From Adhaeribacter swui (GTDB taxonomy: Bacteria > Bacteroidota > Bacteroidia > Cytophagales > Hymenobacteraceae): a stretch of DNA of 64,000 bases. This document shows, in pieces, positions 17,750 through 25,450 of this stretch. How positions within the stretch are numbered: the stretch's first letter is position 1; each line of letters begins with the position of its first letter. The notes beneath the pieces were generated by a model. It saw only the letters and a list, made by a program, of their open reading frames with translations, did no database searches and was not told the origin of the DNA. Position numbers and translations under genes: made by a program. Location of the stretch: assembly GCF_014217805.1 (NCBI RefSeq), contig NZ_CP055156.1:682001-746000 (forward strand). Reading direction: 5' to 3'.

Positions 17750-19002
17750 AACTTGCCTCCTTTCAGTGCCTCTACGGCTTGTAATTTTGACATTTTGTAA
17801 GCCGGAATTACTCCGGACAATAAACCAAATAATAAACTCAGGCCCATTCCGATGCCGAAAACCCGCCAGTTAAGCGTTAATTGCGCATAAGGAATAATAC
17901 CGCTGTTGCTGATGAGTTGCAGGGCCAAGGCAGAAAGTAAAAACCCTAACAAGCCGCCTAATAAAGTCAGGAATATATTTTCGACCAGAAACTGCCCGAT
18001 TAACGTGCGCGATGAGGCCCCAAAAGCTTTGCGTACACCAATTTCTGAGGATCGCTCCAGGATGCGGCTCACGTTGATATTTACCAGATTAATGGTCGGC
18101 ATCAGCATAAACAGCAACACAATAAGGGTAACTACCGCAATAAATTTACCCATTCCGGAATCGTCGCCGTAGCGGTCACCGAATAATTGCCGCACTACCA
18201 TTCCTTCCAGAACCCCTTCGGCATAGCTGCTAAATCTATTGAAATTTTTAGGATCGGGTACTTTTATTTGTCTTACAATGTGCTGGTACTCGGCCTGGAT
18301 TTTTGAAATATCGGATGGTTTCCGGGCCAGAATAATGGCCATATAATCGCCGAAAAAGCTGGTATCGCCTTTATTAATATTTGCCGTGGTGAGCGGCACC
18401 CAAACATGGGCATAGGAATTAAACCGGGAAATAGGTACATCTTCTACTACCCCGCAAACTTGGTAACGAACGCCATCCACTACAATGTATTTGCCCACGG
18501 CCGGCACATTCGCGCCAAAATACTGGTTGCGGGTATACTCGGTAATAACGGCTAGCTTATCGGCATTTTTTAAATTTTGCTGGTTAAAGGCTTTGCCTTC
18601 CAGAAAATTAAATTCCAGGATTTCCCAGAAATTGGCATCGGTGTATTTTAAATCCAGGGAAAGCCGCTTGTTGTTTACGTAACTGTTTACGCCTCTAAAG
18701 GTGCTGCCAATGGCTATTTTTTCCGGCGTTTTCATGGGTATTACGTAATGTTGCAGGTAATAATAACTGGGAATCGCGTTCATCATCGAGCCTTTGTCTT
18801 GGCTCGTCATCTTGTTAAAATTGACGAAAATGGTGCGGTCCAGACGCGTTTCGGGAGTATGCGAGCCGGTTAGGTGGTCTACCATAGCAGTAGCTACCAT
18901 CAGTATCATCAACGTGAAACTGATCCCAAACAGGCTGATGAAAGTAAAGAACTTGCGACGCAGCAGTACTTTCCAGGCTATTTTTAAATAATTTTTTAAC
19001 AC
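17746..19002 (-). CDS. FtsX-type ABC transporter permease (first)
   Basis: 418 residues, starting with GTG. The N-terminal membrane segment is at about 20-42, followed by a periplasmic MacB_PCD-like domain and three C-terminal membrane segments. The coupling helix RSSEIGVRKAFGAS is near residue 310. It is homologous in plan to the following permease but clearly diverged, so they are likely non-identical halves. It overlaps the next gene by four bases. A 59-base gap with a heptamer-repeat tract separates it from the small exported protein upstream. Confidence 0.9.
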   Translation of the reverse strand: MLKNYLKIAWKVLLRRKFFTFISLFGISFTLMILMVATAMVDHLTGSHTPETRLDRTIFVNFNKMTSQDKGSMMNAIPSYYYLQHYVIPMKTPEKIAIGSTFRGVNSYVNNKRLSLDLKYTDANFWEILEFNFLEGKAFNQQNLKNADKLAVITEYTRNQYFGANVPAVGKYIVVDGVRYQVCGVVEDVPISRFNSYAHVWVPLTTANINKGDTSFFGDYMAIILARKPSDISKIQAEYQHIVRQIKVPDPKNFNRFSSYAEGVLEGMVVRQLFGDRYGDDSGMGKFIAVVTLIVLLFMLMPTINLVNINVSRILERSSEIGVRKAFGASSRTLIGQFLVENIFLTLLGGLLGFLLSALALQLISNSGIIPYAQLTLNWRVFGIGMGLSLLFGLLSGVIPAYKMSKLQAVEALKGGKL

Positions 19003-19010
19003 AATTCAGG

Positions 19011-19045
19011 GAGTTTAGAGTTAAAAGTTATGAGTTATGAGTTAA
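19011..19045. repeat. Heptad-phased repeat tract
   Basis: Five consecutive 7-bp units, GAGTTTA, GAGTTAA, AAGTTAT, GAGTTAT and GAGTTAA, fill the gap just upstream of the first permease gene. The theme is not shared with the CCTGCAA tracts, but the period is identical. Confidence 0.75.
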
Positions 19046-19061
19046 ACTGCTTTGGAAAGCA

Positions 19062-19424
19062 TTAACTAATTTTCTTTAGTTTCAGGCCACCTTGCATGTT
19101 AACCAGTAAGTACAGTTGGCCGTTTTCTTCTACAAATTCAATTTTGGCCGGGGTGCCTTTCATGTAAAACTTGGTATTGGTTTCGGGGGTGAATTCTGAT
19201 TTTTCCTGGTCGCCGGGTGCCAGAGCAAATAATTTATCCTGCTCCACAGAAATGGTTACCTGAAAATCTTTATTTAATTCGTACACGCCCGCGTATTTTT
19301 TTAAAATATTAGCAGGAATTGCTGTTTCCTGAGCTACTGTAGCAGCATTGGTAGTTTTAGTAGCTGTTGTTTGTCCGAAGCTGAAGAATGGCACTAGAAC
19401 AAAAAGTAAAAGAAGCTTTTTCAT
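19062..19424 (-). CDS. Small exported protein with DUF3471-like fold
   Basis: 120 residues from the ATG at 19424; a frame extended by nine residues to 19451 would run into a repeat tract. The signal peptide MKKLLLLFVLVPFFSFGQ is followed by a Thr/Ala-rich linker. The C-terminal part, KKYAGVYELNKDFQVTISV to the end, is a strand-rich domain resembling the DUF3471 domain attached to some serine hydrolases. Here it stands alone. It sits between the ABC ATPase and permease genes on the same strand, so it may be a periplasmic accessory of the exporter, but the 5' and 3' gaps are filled with repeats and it may have its own transcript. Confidence 0.7.
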   Translation of the reverse strand: MKKLLLLFVLVPFFSFGQTTATKTTNAATVAQETAIPANILKKYAGVYELNKDFQVTISVEQDKLFALAPGDQEKSEFTPETNTKFYMKGTPAKIEFVEENGQLYLLVNMQGGLKLKKIS

Positions 19425-19437
19425 GGTTTTATGTTTT

Positions 19438-19465
19438 AGTCGATAGTCCACAGTCCACAGACCAT
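19438..19465. repeat. Heptad-phased repeat tract
   Basis: Four units in exact 7-bp register: AGTCGAT, AGTCCAC, AGTCCAC, AGACCAT. The same theme occurs at 30546-30573 and, inverted, at 30721-30744. Confidence 0.75.
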
Positions 19466-19507
19466 GGCTTTTCTGTTTTGATTAATTGTCGAAATTTTTA
19501 TTTAGTC

Positions 19508-19617
19508 CTCCATTTAAAAATGGAGTCAATTCATTGCTACTGGATGCAACCGGATAAAAAATCAAATAATCGGGAGTAAAATCTTCCCTATTAATTGCCA
19601 CTAGCTTCAGCTAGTGG
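19508..19617. repeat. Two short REP-like hairpins
   Basis: CTCCATTT-AA-AAATGGAG is at 19508-19525, and CCACTAGC-TTCA-GCTAGTGG at 19598-19617. Both are perfect, without T runs, in the gap between the ABC ATPase gene and the small exported protein gene. The second is of a kind often dispersed in Bacteroidota genomes. Confidence 0.6.
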
Positions 19618-19619
19618 AA

Positions 19620-19649
19620 TACCTGCAACTTGCAACCTGTAACCTGCAA
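19620..19649. repeat. Heptad-phased CCTGCAA-type tract
   Basis: Units ACCTGCA, ACTTGCA, ACCTGTA and ACCTGCA run in a 7-bp register to the stop codon of the ABC ATPase gene. Theme as at 3154-3206. Confidence 0.7.
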
Positions 19650-20378
19650 CTAAAGAACCTGACTGCCGTCGAATAAGCGGATGAGGCGTTCGGTTTTCTT
19701 GGCCATGAGTTCGTCGTGGGTAACCATGACGATGGTGGTGCCTTCTTCCTGGTTCAGGCGCAGCAGAATGTCCATAATTTCGTTGCCCATCACAGAGTCG
19801 AGGTTACCGGTAGGTTCGTCGGCCAAAATAATTTCCGGCTGACCGGCCAAAGCTCGGGCAATGGCTACCCGCTGGCGCTGACCACCCGAAAGCTGGTTGG
19901 GATAATGGCTGGTACGGGCGCTTAAACCTACTTTGTGCAAGGCTTCAATGGCCCGTTTCCGCCGTTCCGAACCCGACATGCTGCGGTACAACAACGGTAA
20001 TTCCACGTTATCGGTCACCGATAAATCGTTAATTAAATGATAACTCTGGAAAACAAAACCAATTTTCTGATTGCGTAAGCGGGCCAAAGCCTGGTCGGAG
20101 AAAGAGCGAACCGGCGAGCCGTCGATGGAAACGGTGCCGCGGGTAGGCTCGTCTAGTAAGCCCATAATGTTGAGCAAGGTACTTTTACCGCAACCCGATG
20201 GCCCCATAATCGAGGCAAATTCGCCTTTCCGGATGCTGATGTTAATGTTGTGCAAGGCTACCGTTTCAATGGTTTTGGTTTGATAAACCTTCTCTATATC
20301 GGTGAGGGTAATCATGCTGGGAGCTTCGGCTACCAAAGCGTCGTTAGTAGCAATTGGGTCTAATTTAAAGTGGTTCAT
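19650..20378 (-). CDS. ABC transporter ATP-binding protein (MacB/LolD type)
   Basis: 242 residues. Walker A GPSGCGKST is at 59-67, the signature LSGGQRQRVAIARAL at about 164, and Walker B ILADEPTGNLDS follows directly. The LADEPTGNLD form is typical of the LolD/MacB/FtsE class that works with FtsX-type permeases. The ATG overlaps the TolC-gene stop (ATGA), so I keep this start. About 21 extra residues precede the usual family start at MITLTDIEKVY, and an internal start there is possible. It supplies ATP hydrolysis for the two separate permeases downstream. Confidence 0.93.
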   Translation of the reverse strand: MNHFKLDPIATNDALVAEAPSMITLTDIEKVYQTKTIETVALHNINISIRKGEFASIMGPSGCGKSTLLNIMGLLDEPTRGTVSIDGSPVRSFSDQALARLRNQKIGFVFQSYHLINDLSVTDNVELPLLYRSMSGSERRKRAIEALHKVGLSARTSHYPNQLSGGQRQRVAIARALAGQPEIILADEPTGNLDSVMGNEIMDILLRLNQEEGTTIVMVTHDELMAKKTERLIRLFDGSQVL

Positions 20379-21832
20379 GGTTCTGGCGTTAGCGGTATAT
20401 TTTTTTCGAAATCGTATAAGGTAAACGTTCTTAAGTTGTAAAAGGCGGTCCAGAAATCGCGCAGCGACGAAATGTAAGCGCGTTTGGCCTGGTCTTTTTC
20501 GCCGAGGGCAATATTTAAATCCGTGATGCTGATGCGGCCGATTACGTAAGTGGCTTTGGCAATATCGTAACGGCTTTGGGCAATCTGGTCGGCTTCGGCA
20601 GTAATGGCTACCCGGGTTTTTAGCATTTCGAACTGGTTTACCTGCGTCCGGATGTTTTGCTCAAATTCTAACTGGTCTTGCTCTACGGCGTACTGGGTTA
20701 ATTTTAAATTGGCCTGAGCCGTTTTACGTAAGGATTTTTGTTTGCCGCCATCCATAATGGGCAGTTCAAAACCTATCCGTACTTGTTGCTGATTTTCGGG
20801 ATTACCATAAGAAGCCATTAAAGTGTTGGCCTGGTTGGTTAAGCCAAAAGTAGCAAACATGGTAGCATTAAAACCGTTCGATTGTCGGGCTTCGGCCAGG
20901 TTGCGCTCGGCTTGCAACAACGCACGTTTAAAAGCCAAGCTTTCTTTCCGGTTTTGCCTGGCTTGCTCCAACGCCTGATTTTCGGTTACTTGTAAGAGAG
21001 GCAACTCTCCGGGTACGGTCAGCAATATTGGTTTGGTAGCCGGCTCGCCTAAGTAACTGTTTAGGGCCAGCGTGGCATTTTTTACGGCTAAATCGGCTTC
21101 AGCTTGCGCAATTTGGGAATTTAGTAAACTCAGGCGCAGTTGCAGCACATCGTTTTTTGAAATTTTACCTAGTTTAAATTTTTCTTCGGCAATCCGGATA
21201 ATGTCTTCGGTGTTGGTGCGGTTTTTTGTGGCAATGCTTTGGTTTACCTGTTGCAATAATAAATCGAAGTATAATTTAGTAACGTCCTGGGCAATGGCTT
21301 CGCGGTCTTCCACAAATTTTTTCTGCGATTCGGCGTAGCGTAAGGGTTCAATTTTGCGAGCCCAACCTAGTTTATTAAATCGGAACAAAGGCTGCGAAAA
21401 ACCAATTAAAGCCGGATTGCTGTTGTAGCGGGTGGCTCCCGCATTAAAATCGTCGAAGCGCTGCAATTGAGAATTTACAAATATTTGCCCGCCGGTTAAA
21501 CCAATGGATTGAGTAACTCCTAAATTAAGCTGAGAATTATTGAGGCTTACTTGTTTAAAATCGGTAGTACCGTCGGGCTGCGTTACGGGGTTAATGCTGC
21601 GGCTGAAATCGGGTAAAGTGCCGGCTAAACTTAGCGTAGGTTTGTAATCGGCCAGATACGTGCGCCATTGCCAATAACTGGTTTCCCGGTTAGTTTCGGC
21701 CTGACGAAAGGTAAGCGAGTTATTTTGCGCCTGGGCAATTATTTGTTCCAGGGTAACTACCTGGCTGGAATCCTGCGCCTGGGCACCATGATAGCCTATT
21801 AGCAGCAGGAAAAATAGTATTAATTTTTTCAT
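20375..21832 (-). CDS. TolC family outer-membrane efflux protein
   Basis: 485 residues. A signal peptide ends near GAQAQ (about residue 20). Two repeated halves follow, each with a pair of long amphipathic helices and strands, as in TolC/OprM. The helical stretch AEEKFKLGKISKNDVLQLRLSLLNSQ is characteristic of the outer-membrane efflux family. It forms the trimeric channel through which the MacB-like machine would expel substrate. It lies 20 bases after the membrane fusion protein gene and overlaps the ATPase gene, so it is a core member of the operon. Confidence 0.92.
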   Translation of the reverse strand: MKKLILFFLLLIGYHGAQAQDSSQVVTLEQIIAQAQNNSLTFRQAETNRETSYWQWRTYLADYKPTLSLAGTLPDFSRSINPVTQPDGTTDFKQVSLNNSQLNLGVTQSIGLTGGQIFVNSQLQRFDDFNAGATRYNSNPALIGFSQPLFRFNKLGWARKIEPLRYAESQKKFVEDREAIAQDVTKLYFDLLLQQVNQSIATKNRTNTEDIIRIAEEKFKLGKISKNDVLQLRLSLLNSQIAQAEADLAVKNATLALNSYLGEPATKPILLTVPGELPLLQVTENQALEQARQNRKESLAFKRALLQAERNLAEARQSNGFNATMFATFGLTNQANTLMASYGNPENQQQVRIGFELPIMDGGKQKSLRKTAQANLKLTQYAVEQDQLEFEQNIRTQVNQFEMLKTRVAITAEADQIAQSRYDIAKATYVIGRISITDLNIALGEKDQAKRAYISSLRDFWTAFYNLRTFTLYDFEKNIPLTPEP

Positions 21833-21852
21833 AATTCTGGCTAATAAGAGGG

Positions 21853-23100
21853 TTAATCGTTGGTAATGGTAAACTCATCCAGGTGCTGAAACTCTTTCGT
21901 GTCGGAGATAATAACTTCTTCGCCGGGCTGCACGCCCAGCAGTTCTACCCAATCAAAATTGCTTAAGCCAATTTGAACGGTGCGGGCAATGGCTTTATTT
22001 CCTTTAATCACGAATACTTTCTGGTCGCGGGCACCGGTAAAGAAAGGTCCATTTTTCACCCGCATGGCTTGGTTTTTAAAAGAAGTAATCACAAAAACTT
22101 CAACCTTTAAATTAGAGCGTAACTGCGGATGATTTTTCTGGTCTAACTGCACGAAGAAGGTAACCTGGTTGTTTTCTACCGCCGGCCGGATAGTGGCAAT
22201 CGTGCCTTTCAGGTCGGTATCGTTCAGGCGCACGGTAACGGGACCGCCTGGTTGCAACTGGTCGGCGTATGAATCGGCGATGGTGGCTTTTACTTTAAAG
22301 CTGCTTAAATCGGCCACCCGCACCAGGGCATCGCCGGGATTAACCGTAGCGCCTATTTCTTCATTTACAAAGGTTAGTACGCCGCTAATAGGAGATTTTA
22401 TATCAGCCTGGTCGAGTTTGCGCTGCATTTCCTGCAGGTTGCGTTCCTGGATGCTCATTTCAAAACCCACATCTTTCAGGTCGGCGGAATTAGCTTGTTG
22501 CTGCTGCCGGATTTGCGCAGCGAGTTGGTCGGCTTCCAATTGTGCAACTTTCAAGTTCATTTCGGCTTGCCGCACGTTTTCTTCAGTGCCCCCGCCAATA
22601 GAAAGTAAGTATTTCTCGTCGCTAAGAGCTGCTTGCAGCCGCTTTACCTGCATTTGTTTAATGTTGTACCGCGATTGCAACTCGCTTACTTCTTTGGTGA
22701 GTTTTAATTGCAGCTTGCTGGTTTCGTTTTGATTGAGTTGTTGTTCGTCCTGCAGTTTGCGGTAAGCCAGTTTGGTATATTCTTTATCGAGTTGCAGAAT
22801 AGATTGATTGGCGTTTATTTTTTCGCCGGCGTGGTGCAATACCGCCTCCAACCGCGCCTGGATAGGACTGGTTACTACCGCTTCGTTTTCCGGTACCAGT
22901 ACCCCAGTAGCATTTAACGAGGCTTCGATTGGGCCTTGGGTAACCAGGGAGGTGCGCAAGCTGGAACGGTTTTCGGAAGTGCGCAGGGCAAACCGGAAGG
23001 CGAGCAAACCCGCGGCTACTAGTACTAATATGCCGGCTAGTTTGCTGTAGTTTTTTAACTTACTTTTCCGGAGTTTTTCCGGAGCAATTTCTCTGTCCAT
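21853..23100 (-). CDS. HlyD/MacA-type membrane fusion protein
   Basis: 415 residues. One membrane segment (about 21-41) anchors it in the inner membrane. A biotinyl-lipoyl-like half (about 60-100), a long coiled-coil hairpin (about 100-220, rich in Gln, Leu, Lys and Glu), the second lipoyl half (SPISGVLTFVNEEIGATV), and a beta-barrel domain follow. It bridges the ABC permeases to the TolC channel. First gene of the efflux operon; the ATG is about 22 bases downstream of the start site predicted from the sigma-54-like promoter. Confidence 0.93.
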   Translation of the reverse strand: MDREIAPEKLRKSKLKNYSKLAGILVLVAAGLLAFRFALRTSENRSSLRTSLVTQGPIEASLNATGVLVPENEAVVTSPIQARLEAVLHHAGEKINANQSILQLDKEYTKLAYRKLQDEQQLNQNETSKLQLKLTKEVSELQSRYNIKQMQVKRLQAALSDEKYLLSIGGGTEENVRQAEMNLKVAQLEADQLAAQIRQQQQANSADLKDVGFEMSIQERNLQEMQRKLDQADIKSPISGVLTFVNEEIGATVNPGDALVRVADLSSFKVKATIADSYADQLQPGGPVTVRLNDTDLKGTIATIRPAVENNQVTFFVQLDQKNHPQLRSNLKVEVFVITSFKNQAMRVKNGPFFTGARDQKVFVIKGNKAIARTVQIGLSNFDWVELLGVQPGEEVIISDTKEFQHLDEFTITND

Positions 23101-23132
23101 TTTTAGAAATGTTAACGACCTGCGTATATATT

Positions 23133-23149
23133 TCCAAAGTAGATGCCAA
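23133..23149 (-). promoter_or_regulatory. Candidate sigma-54 (-24/-12) promoter of efflux operon
   Basis: The minus strand reads TTGGCATCTACTTTGGA. The sigma-54 consensus has TGGCAC, a gap, then TTGC. The -24 GG is present with correct spacing, but the -12 GC is GG here, so the match is good and not perfect. It would start RNA near 23122, giving a leader of roughly 22 bases before the fusion-protein ATG. It agrees with the sigma-54 activator encoded in the same locus. Confidence 0.6.
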
Positions 23150-23203
23150 TAAAGTTAAATTACTGATTATGAGTAGTTTGATTGTTTTAAAGAGCTTGTA
23201 AAT

Positions 23204-23238
23204 TGTCCACGAATGGACAGTATGTCCGGGAGTGGATA
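23204..23238. promoter_or_regulatory. Tandem inverted repeats, likely enhancer sites for the NtrC-type activator
   Basis: Site 1, TGTCCA-CGAA-TGGACA (23204-23219), is a perfect 16-bp palindrome. Site 2, TGTCCG-GGAG-TGGATA (23223-23238), is a degenerate copy. Their centres are 19 bp apart, close to two helical turns, and lie about 88 and 107 bp upstream of the predicted start. This is the usual arrangement of enhancer sites bound by sigma-54 activator dimers. Confidence 0.6.
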
Positions 23239-23266
23239 AAGGAAGTTTAAGGGAATGCTTATCTTT

Positions 23267-23471
23267 GGAGCCTTTTCAAGCCTCCATGTTTTGGTGCTAT
23301 CTAGTTTGAGATTTCAAGTTTTGCCTCATGGCCGGCGGGCCTCGTTTGGCTCTCTCGGGCGGTCTAAGCTTCCTTTCCTCGACTCCGTCTGCGGAATGTG
23401 GCTTTGCCACACCGGAACCTTAGAAGGCCCTCAATAGCCAAACTGGTATCAGTCGCTTTTAGCTACTGTTT
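23267..23471 (+). repeat. Structured ~204-bp repeat element, copy 2
   Basis: 5' hairpin GGAG-C-CTT-TTC-AAG-C-CTCC; core at 23323-23350; outer stem GTTTGGCT (23344-23351) with AGCCAAAC (23436-23443). The next stem pairs GGGC-gg-TCTAAG with CTTAGA-ag-GCCC. The inner hairpin is GTGGC-TTT-GCCAC (23398-23410). It ends in TTTTAGCTACTGTTT. It begins only 28 bases beyond the enhancer-like sites of the efflux operon. Frames through it are not genes. Confidence 0.85.
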
Positions 23472-23524
23472 GCTGATGGAGGAAATTTTAAAAAACTCAT
23501 GAACCAGACCAGCTCACCAGCCCT

Positions 23525-23772
23525 GGCGCAAGTCTTAGCGGAGCGAGACTTGTGACTTACAGACAAATGCCAGTCTCCCGACTGGCAAAATAGAACTTCT
23601 GAGTAGTATGTGCTTATGCGGCTCGGATATGAGTAAAATTTAAAAAAATACAAATTACCAGTTCGCACTAGCATTCATATTAATTCTGATTTTATCATAA
23701 ACACTACAAACGTCAGTCGGGAGACTGACTTACGTCTTTAGGCACAAGTGACGCTTTACTTAACACTTGCGC
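23525..23772. repeat. REP-like composite: two inverted two-hairpin units
   Basis: Left unit: arms CAAGTCT/AGACTTG (23529-23552) around TAGCGGAGCG, then GCCAGTC-TCCC-GACTGGC (23569-23586). Right unit, inverted: GTCAGTC-GGGA-GACTGAC (23712-23729), then arms CAAGTG/CACTTG (23745-23769). The complement of the right unit aligns with the left one over its whole length. About 125 bases of unrelated sequence lie between the units. A short tandem GCCAGATAGTT x2 follows at 23771-23792. The plan matches 12235-12369. Confidence 0.8.
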
Positions 23773-23865
23773 CAGATAGTTGCCAGATAGTTTTCATTAT
23801 TCATCAGCCCCAAGTCCCGCCCCATTTGACATTGGTGATGTTAAAGATCACGAAAAGTAAGGCAC

Positions 23866-23895
23866 AAAAAAGCCCAGCTTAACGCCAGGCTTTTA
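23866..23895 (-). terminator. Terminator after the E2 gene
   Basis: On the minus strand AAAAGCCTGGC and a GCTGGGCTTTTTT arm form an interrupted stem with a T run, 21 bases after the E2 stop codon. Confidence 0.7.
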
Positions 23896-23915
23896 TAATG
23901 GTATTTTTTAAATTT

Positions 23916-25292
23916 TTAAATTTTTGTATCCAGGTCGAAGTTTTCTAAATAATCCGAAACGCGTTTCACGAACATACCGCCTAGCGAGCCATCTACTACG
24001 CGGTGGTCGTAGGAGTGCGATAAGAACATGAAGTGCCGGATACCGATTAAATCACCTTGTGGGGTTTCGATTACCGCTGGCTTCTTCTTGATAGCGCCTA
24101 CGGCCATAATGGCAACCTGCGGCTGCATGATAATGGGTGTACCTAACACGTTACCAAAAGAACCTACGTTGGTTAAGGTGTAAGTGCCATCCGATAAATC
24201 ATCGGGGGTTAACTTGTTGTTGCGGGCGCGGTTCGCTAAATCGTTTACTTTTTTGGTGATGCCGTTCAGGTTCATCTGGTCGGCGTTTTTAATTACCGGT
24301 ACAATTAAATTGCCGCTCGGCAAAGCTACGGCCATCCCAATGTTAATGTCACGTTTTCGGATAATACGGTCACCATCCACAGAAATGTTAATCATCGGGA
24401 AATCTTTAATGGCTTTAGCAACTGCTTCGATGAAAATGGGCGTGAAAGTCAGGTTTTCGCCTTCGCGTTTTTGATAGGCATCTTTCATTTTGTTGCGCCA
24501 CATCACAATATTGGTTACGTCAGCTTCCACGAAAGAAGTAACATGCGGCGAAATGCGTTTGCTTTCTAACATGCGCTGGGCAATCAATTTGCGCATGCGG
24601 TCCATTTCAATTATCTCTACATCGCCACTCACCGATACGGCTGGTTGAGCCGGTGCAACAATGGGTTCTGGCGCAGGCGCTGGTTGCAAAACTTCGGGAG
24701 CAGAAGTTGAAACAGGAGTGGCTTCTGCAGCAGCCTTATTATCCTGGGCTTCGTGGCGATGTTCCAGGTATTCCAGAATATCTTTTTTGGTTACCCGGCC
24801 TTCGTTGCCCGTACCCGGAATTTGTTCCAGTTCGGCCATGCTGATGTTTTCTTCCCGGGCAATGTTCATCACCAGGGGCGAGTAAAAACGGCCTTCAAAA
24901 ACCTGTTTTGGTTTAGTTGGTATTGAGGCAACTTCAGCCGGTGCTGCAACCGTTGGTGTTGGGCTACTAGCGGCAATTGGGGTAGCAGTTGGCTCCGGTT
25001 CACTAAGCGTTGGTTCAGTGGCTGGGTCGCTCGTTGGAGCCGAACCATCCCCGCTGGTTTCAATTAAAGCAATGGCCTGGCCTACCGGAATAATGTCGCC
25101 TTCGTTCGCTAAAATTTTAGTTAAAATTCCTCCCTGAATGGCGGGTACTTCCGTGTCTACTTTATCGGTGGCTACCTCCAGTACCGATTCATCTTCTTCG
25201 ATGCGATCGCCTACTTGTTTTAACCAGCGTAGTACCGTTCCTTCCATGATACTTTCGCCCATTTTGGGCATTACCATTTCTACCAGTGCCAT
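23916..25292 (-). CDS. 2-oxoacid dehydrogenase E2 (dihydrolipoamide acyltransferase)
   Basis: 458 residues. The lipoyl domain (1-78) has lipoyl Lys44 in EVATDKVDTEVPA. A Pro/Ala/Thr-rich swinging linker follows, then the peripheral subunit-binding domain (about 135-177), a second linker, and the trimeric acyltransferase domain with the active-site signature HSYDHRVVDG near the C-terminus. It transfers an acyl group from lipoamide to CoA at the core of the complex. One lipoyl domain and this linker style suit a branched-chain or mixed-specificity complex as well as pyruvate dehydrogenase, so no symbol is given. E1 and E3 are not in the window. It lies 158 bases downstream of cinA on the same strand. 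Confidence 0.93.
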   Translation of the reverse strand: MALVEMVMPKMGESIMEGTVLRWLKQVGDRIEEDESVLEVATDKVDTEVPAIQGGILTKILANEGDIIPVGQAIALIETSGDGSAPTSDPATEPTLSEPEPTATPIAASSPTPTVAAPAEVASIPTKPKQVFEGRFYSPLVMNIAREENISMAELEQIPGTGNEGRVTKKDILEYLEHRHEAQDNKAAAEATPVSTSAPEVLQPAPAPEPIVAPAQPAVSVSGDVEIIEMDRMRKLIAQRMLESKRISPHVTSFVEADVTNIVMWRNKMKDAYQKREGENLTFTPIFIEAVAKAIKDFPMINISVDGDRIIRKRDINIGMAVALPSGNLIVPVIKNADQMNLNGITKKVNDLANRARNNKLTPDDLSDGTYTLTNVGSFGNVLGTPIIMQPQVAIMAVGAIKKKPAVIETPQGDLIGIRHFMFLSHSYDHRVVDGSLGGMFVKRVSDYLENFDLDTKI

Positions 25293-25450
25293 AATTTTAG
25301 ATTGGAGTGTTGCGCATTAAAAAGGCAATTTAAGCTTGATTTTTAAATTATTTATCTCCGGTAAAACCAGCCAAGTGTAGTTTTTGAAGCAACTCCGAAA
25401 TAAGAAAATTTTAAAAAATCAGCCTTTTTGCCGGTCAAAGTTAGAAAAAA

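Noticed and set aside
23459-23674. 71-residue minus-strand frame and a 60-residue plus-strand frame at 23255
   Set aside because: Both lie in repeat copy 2 or the REP composite and show no conserved protein character.
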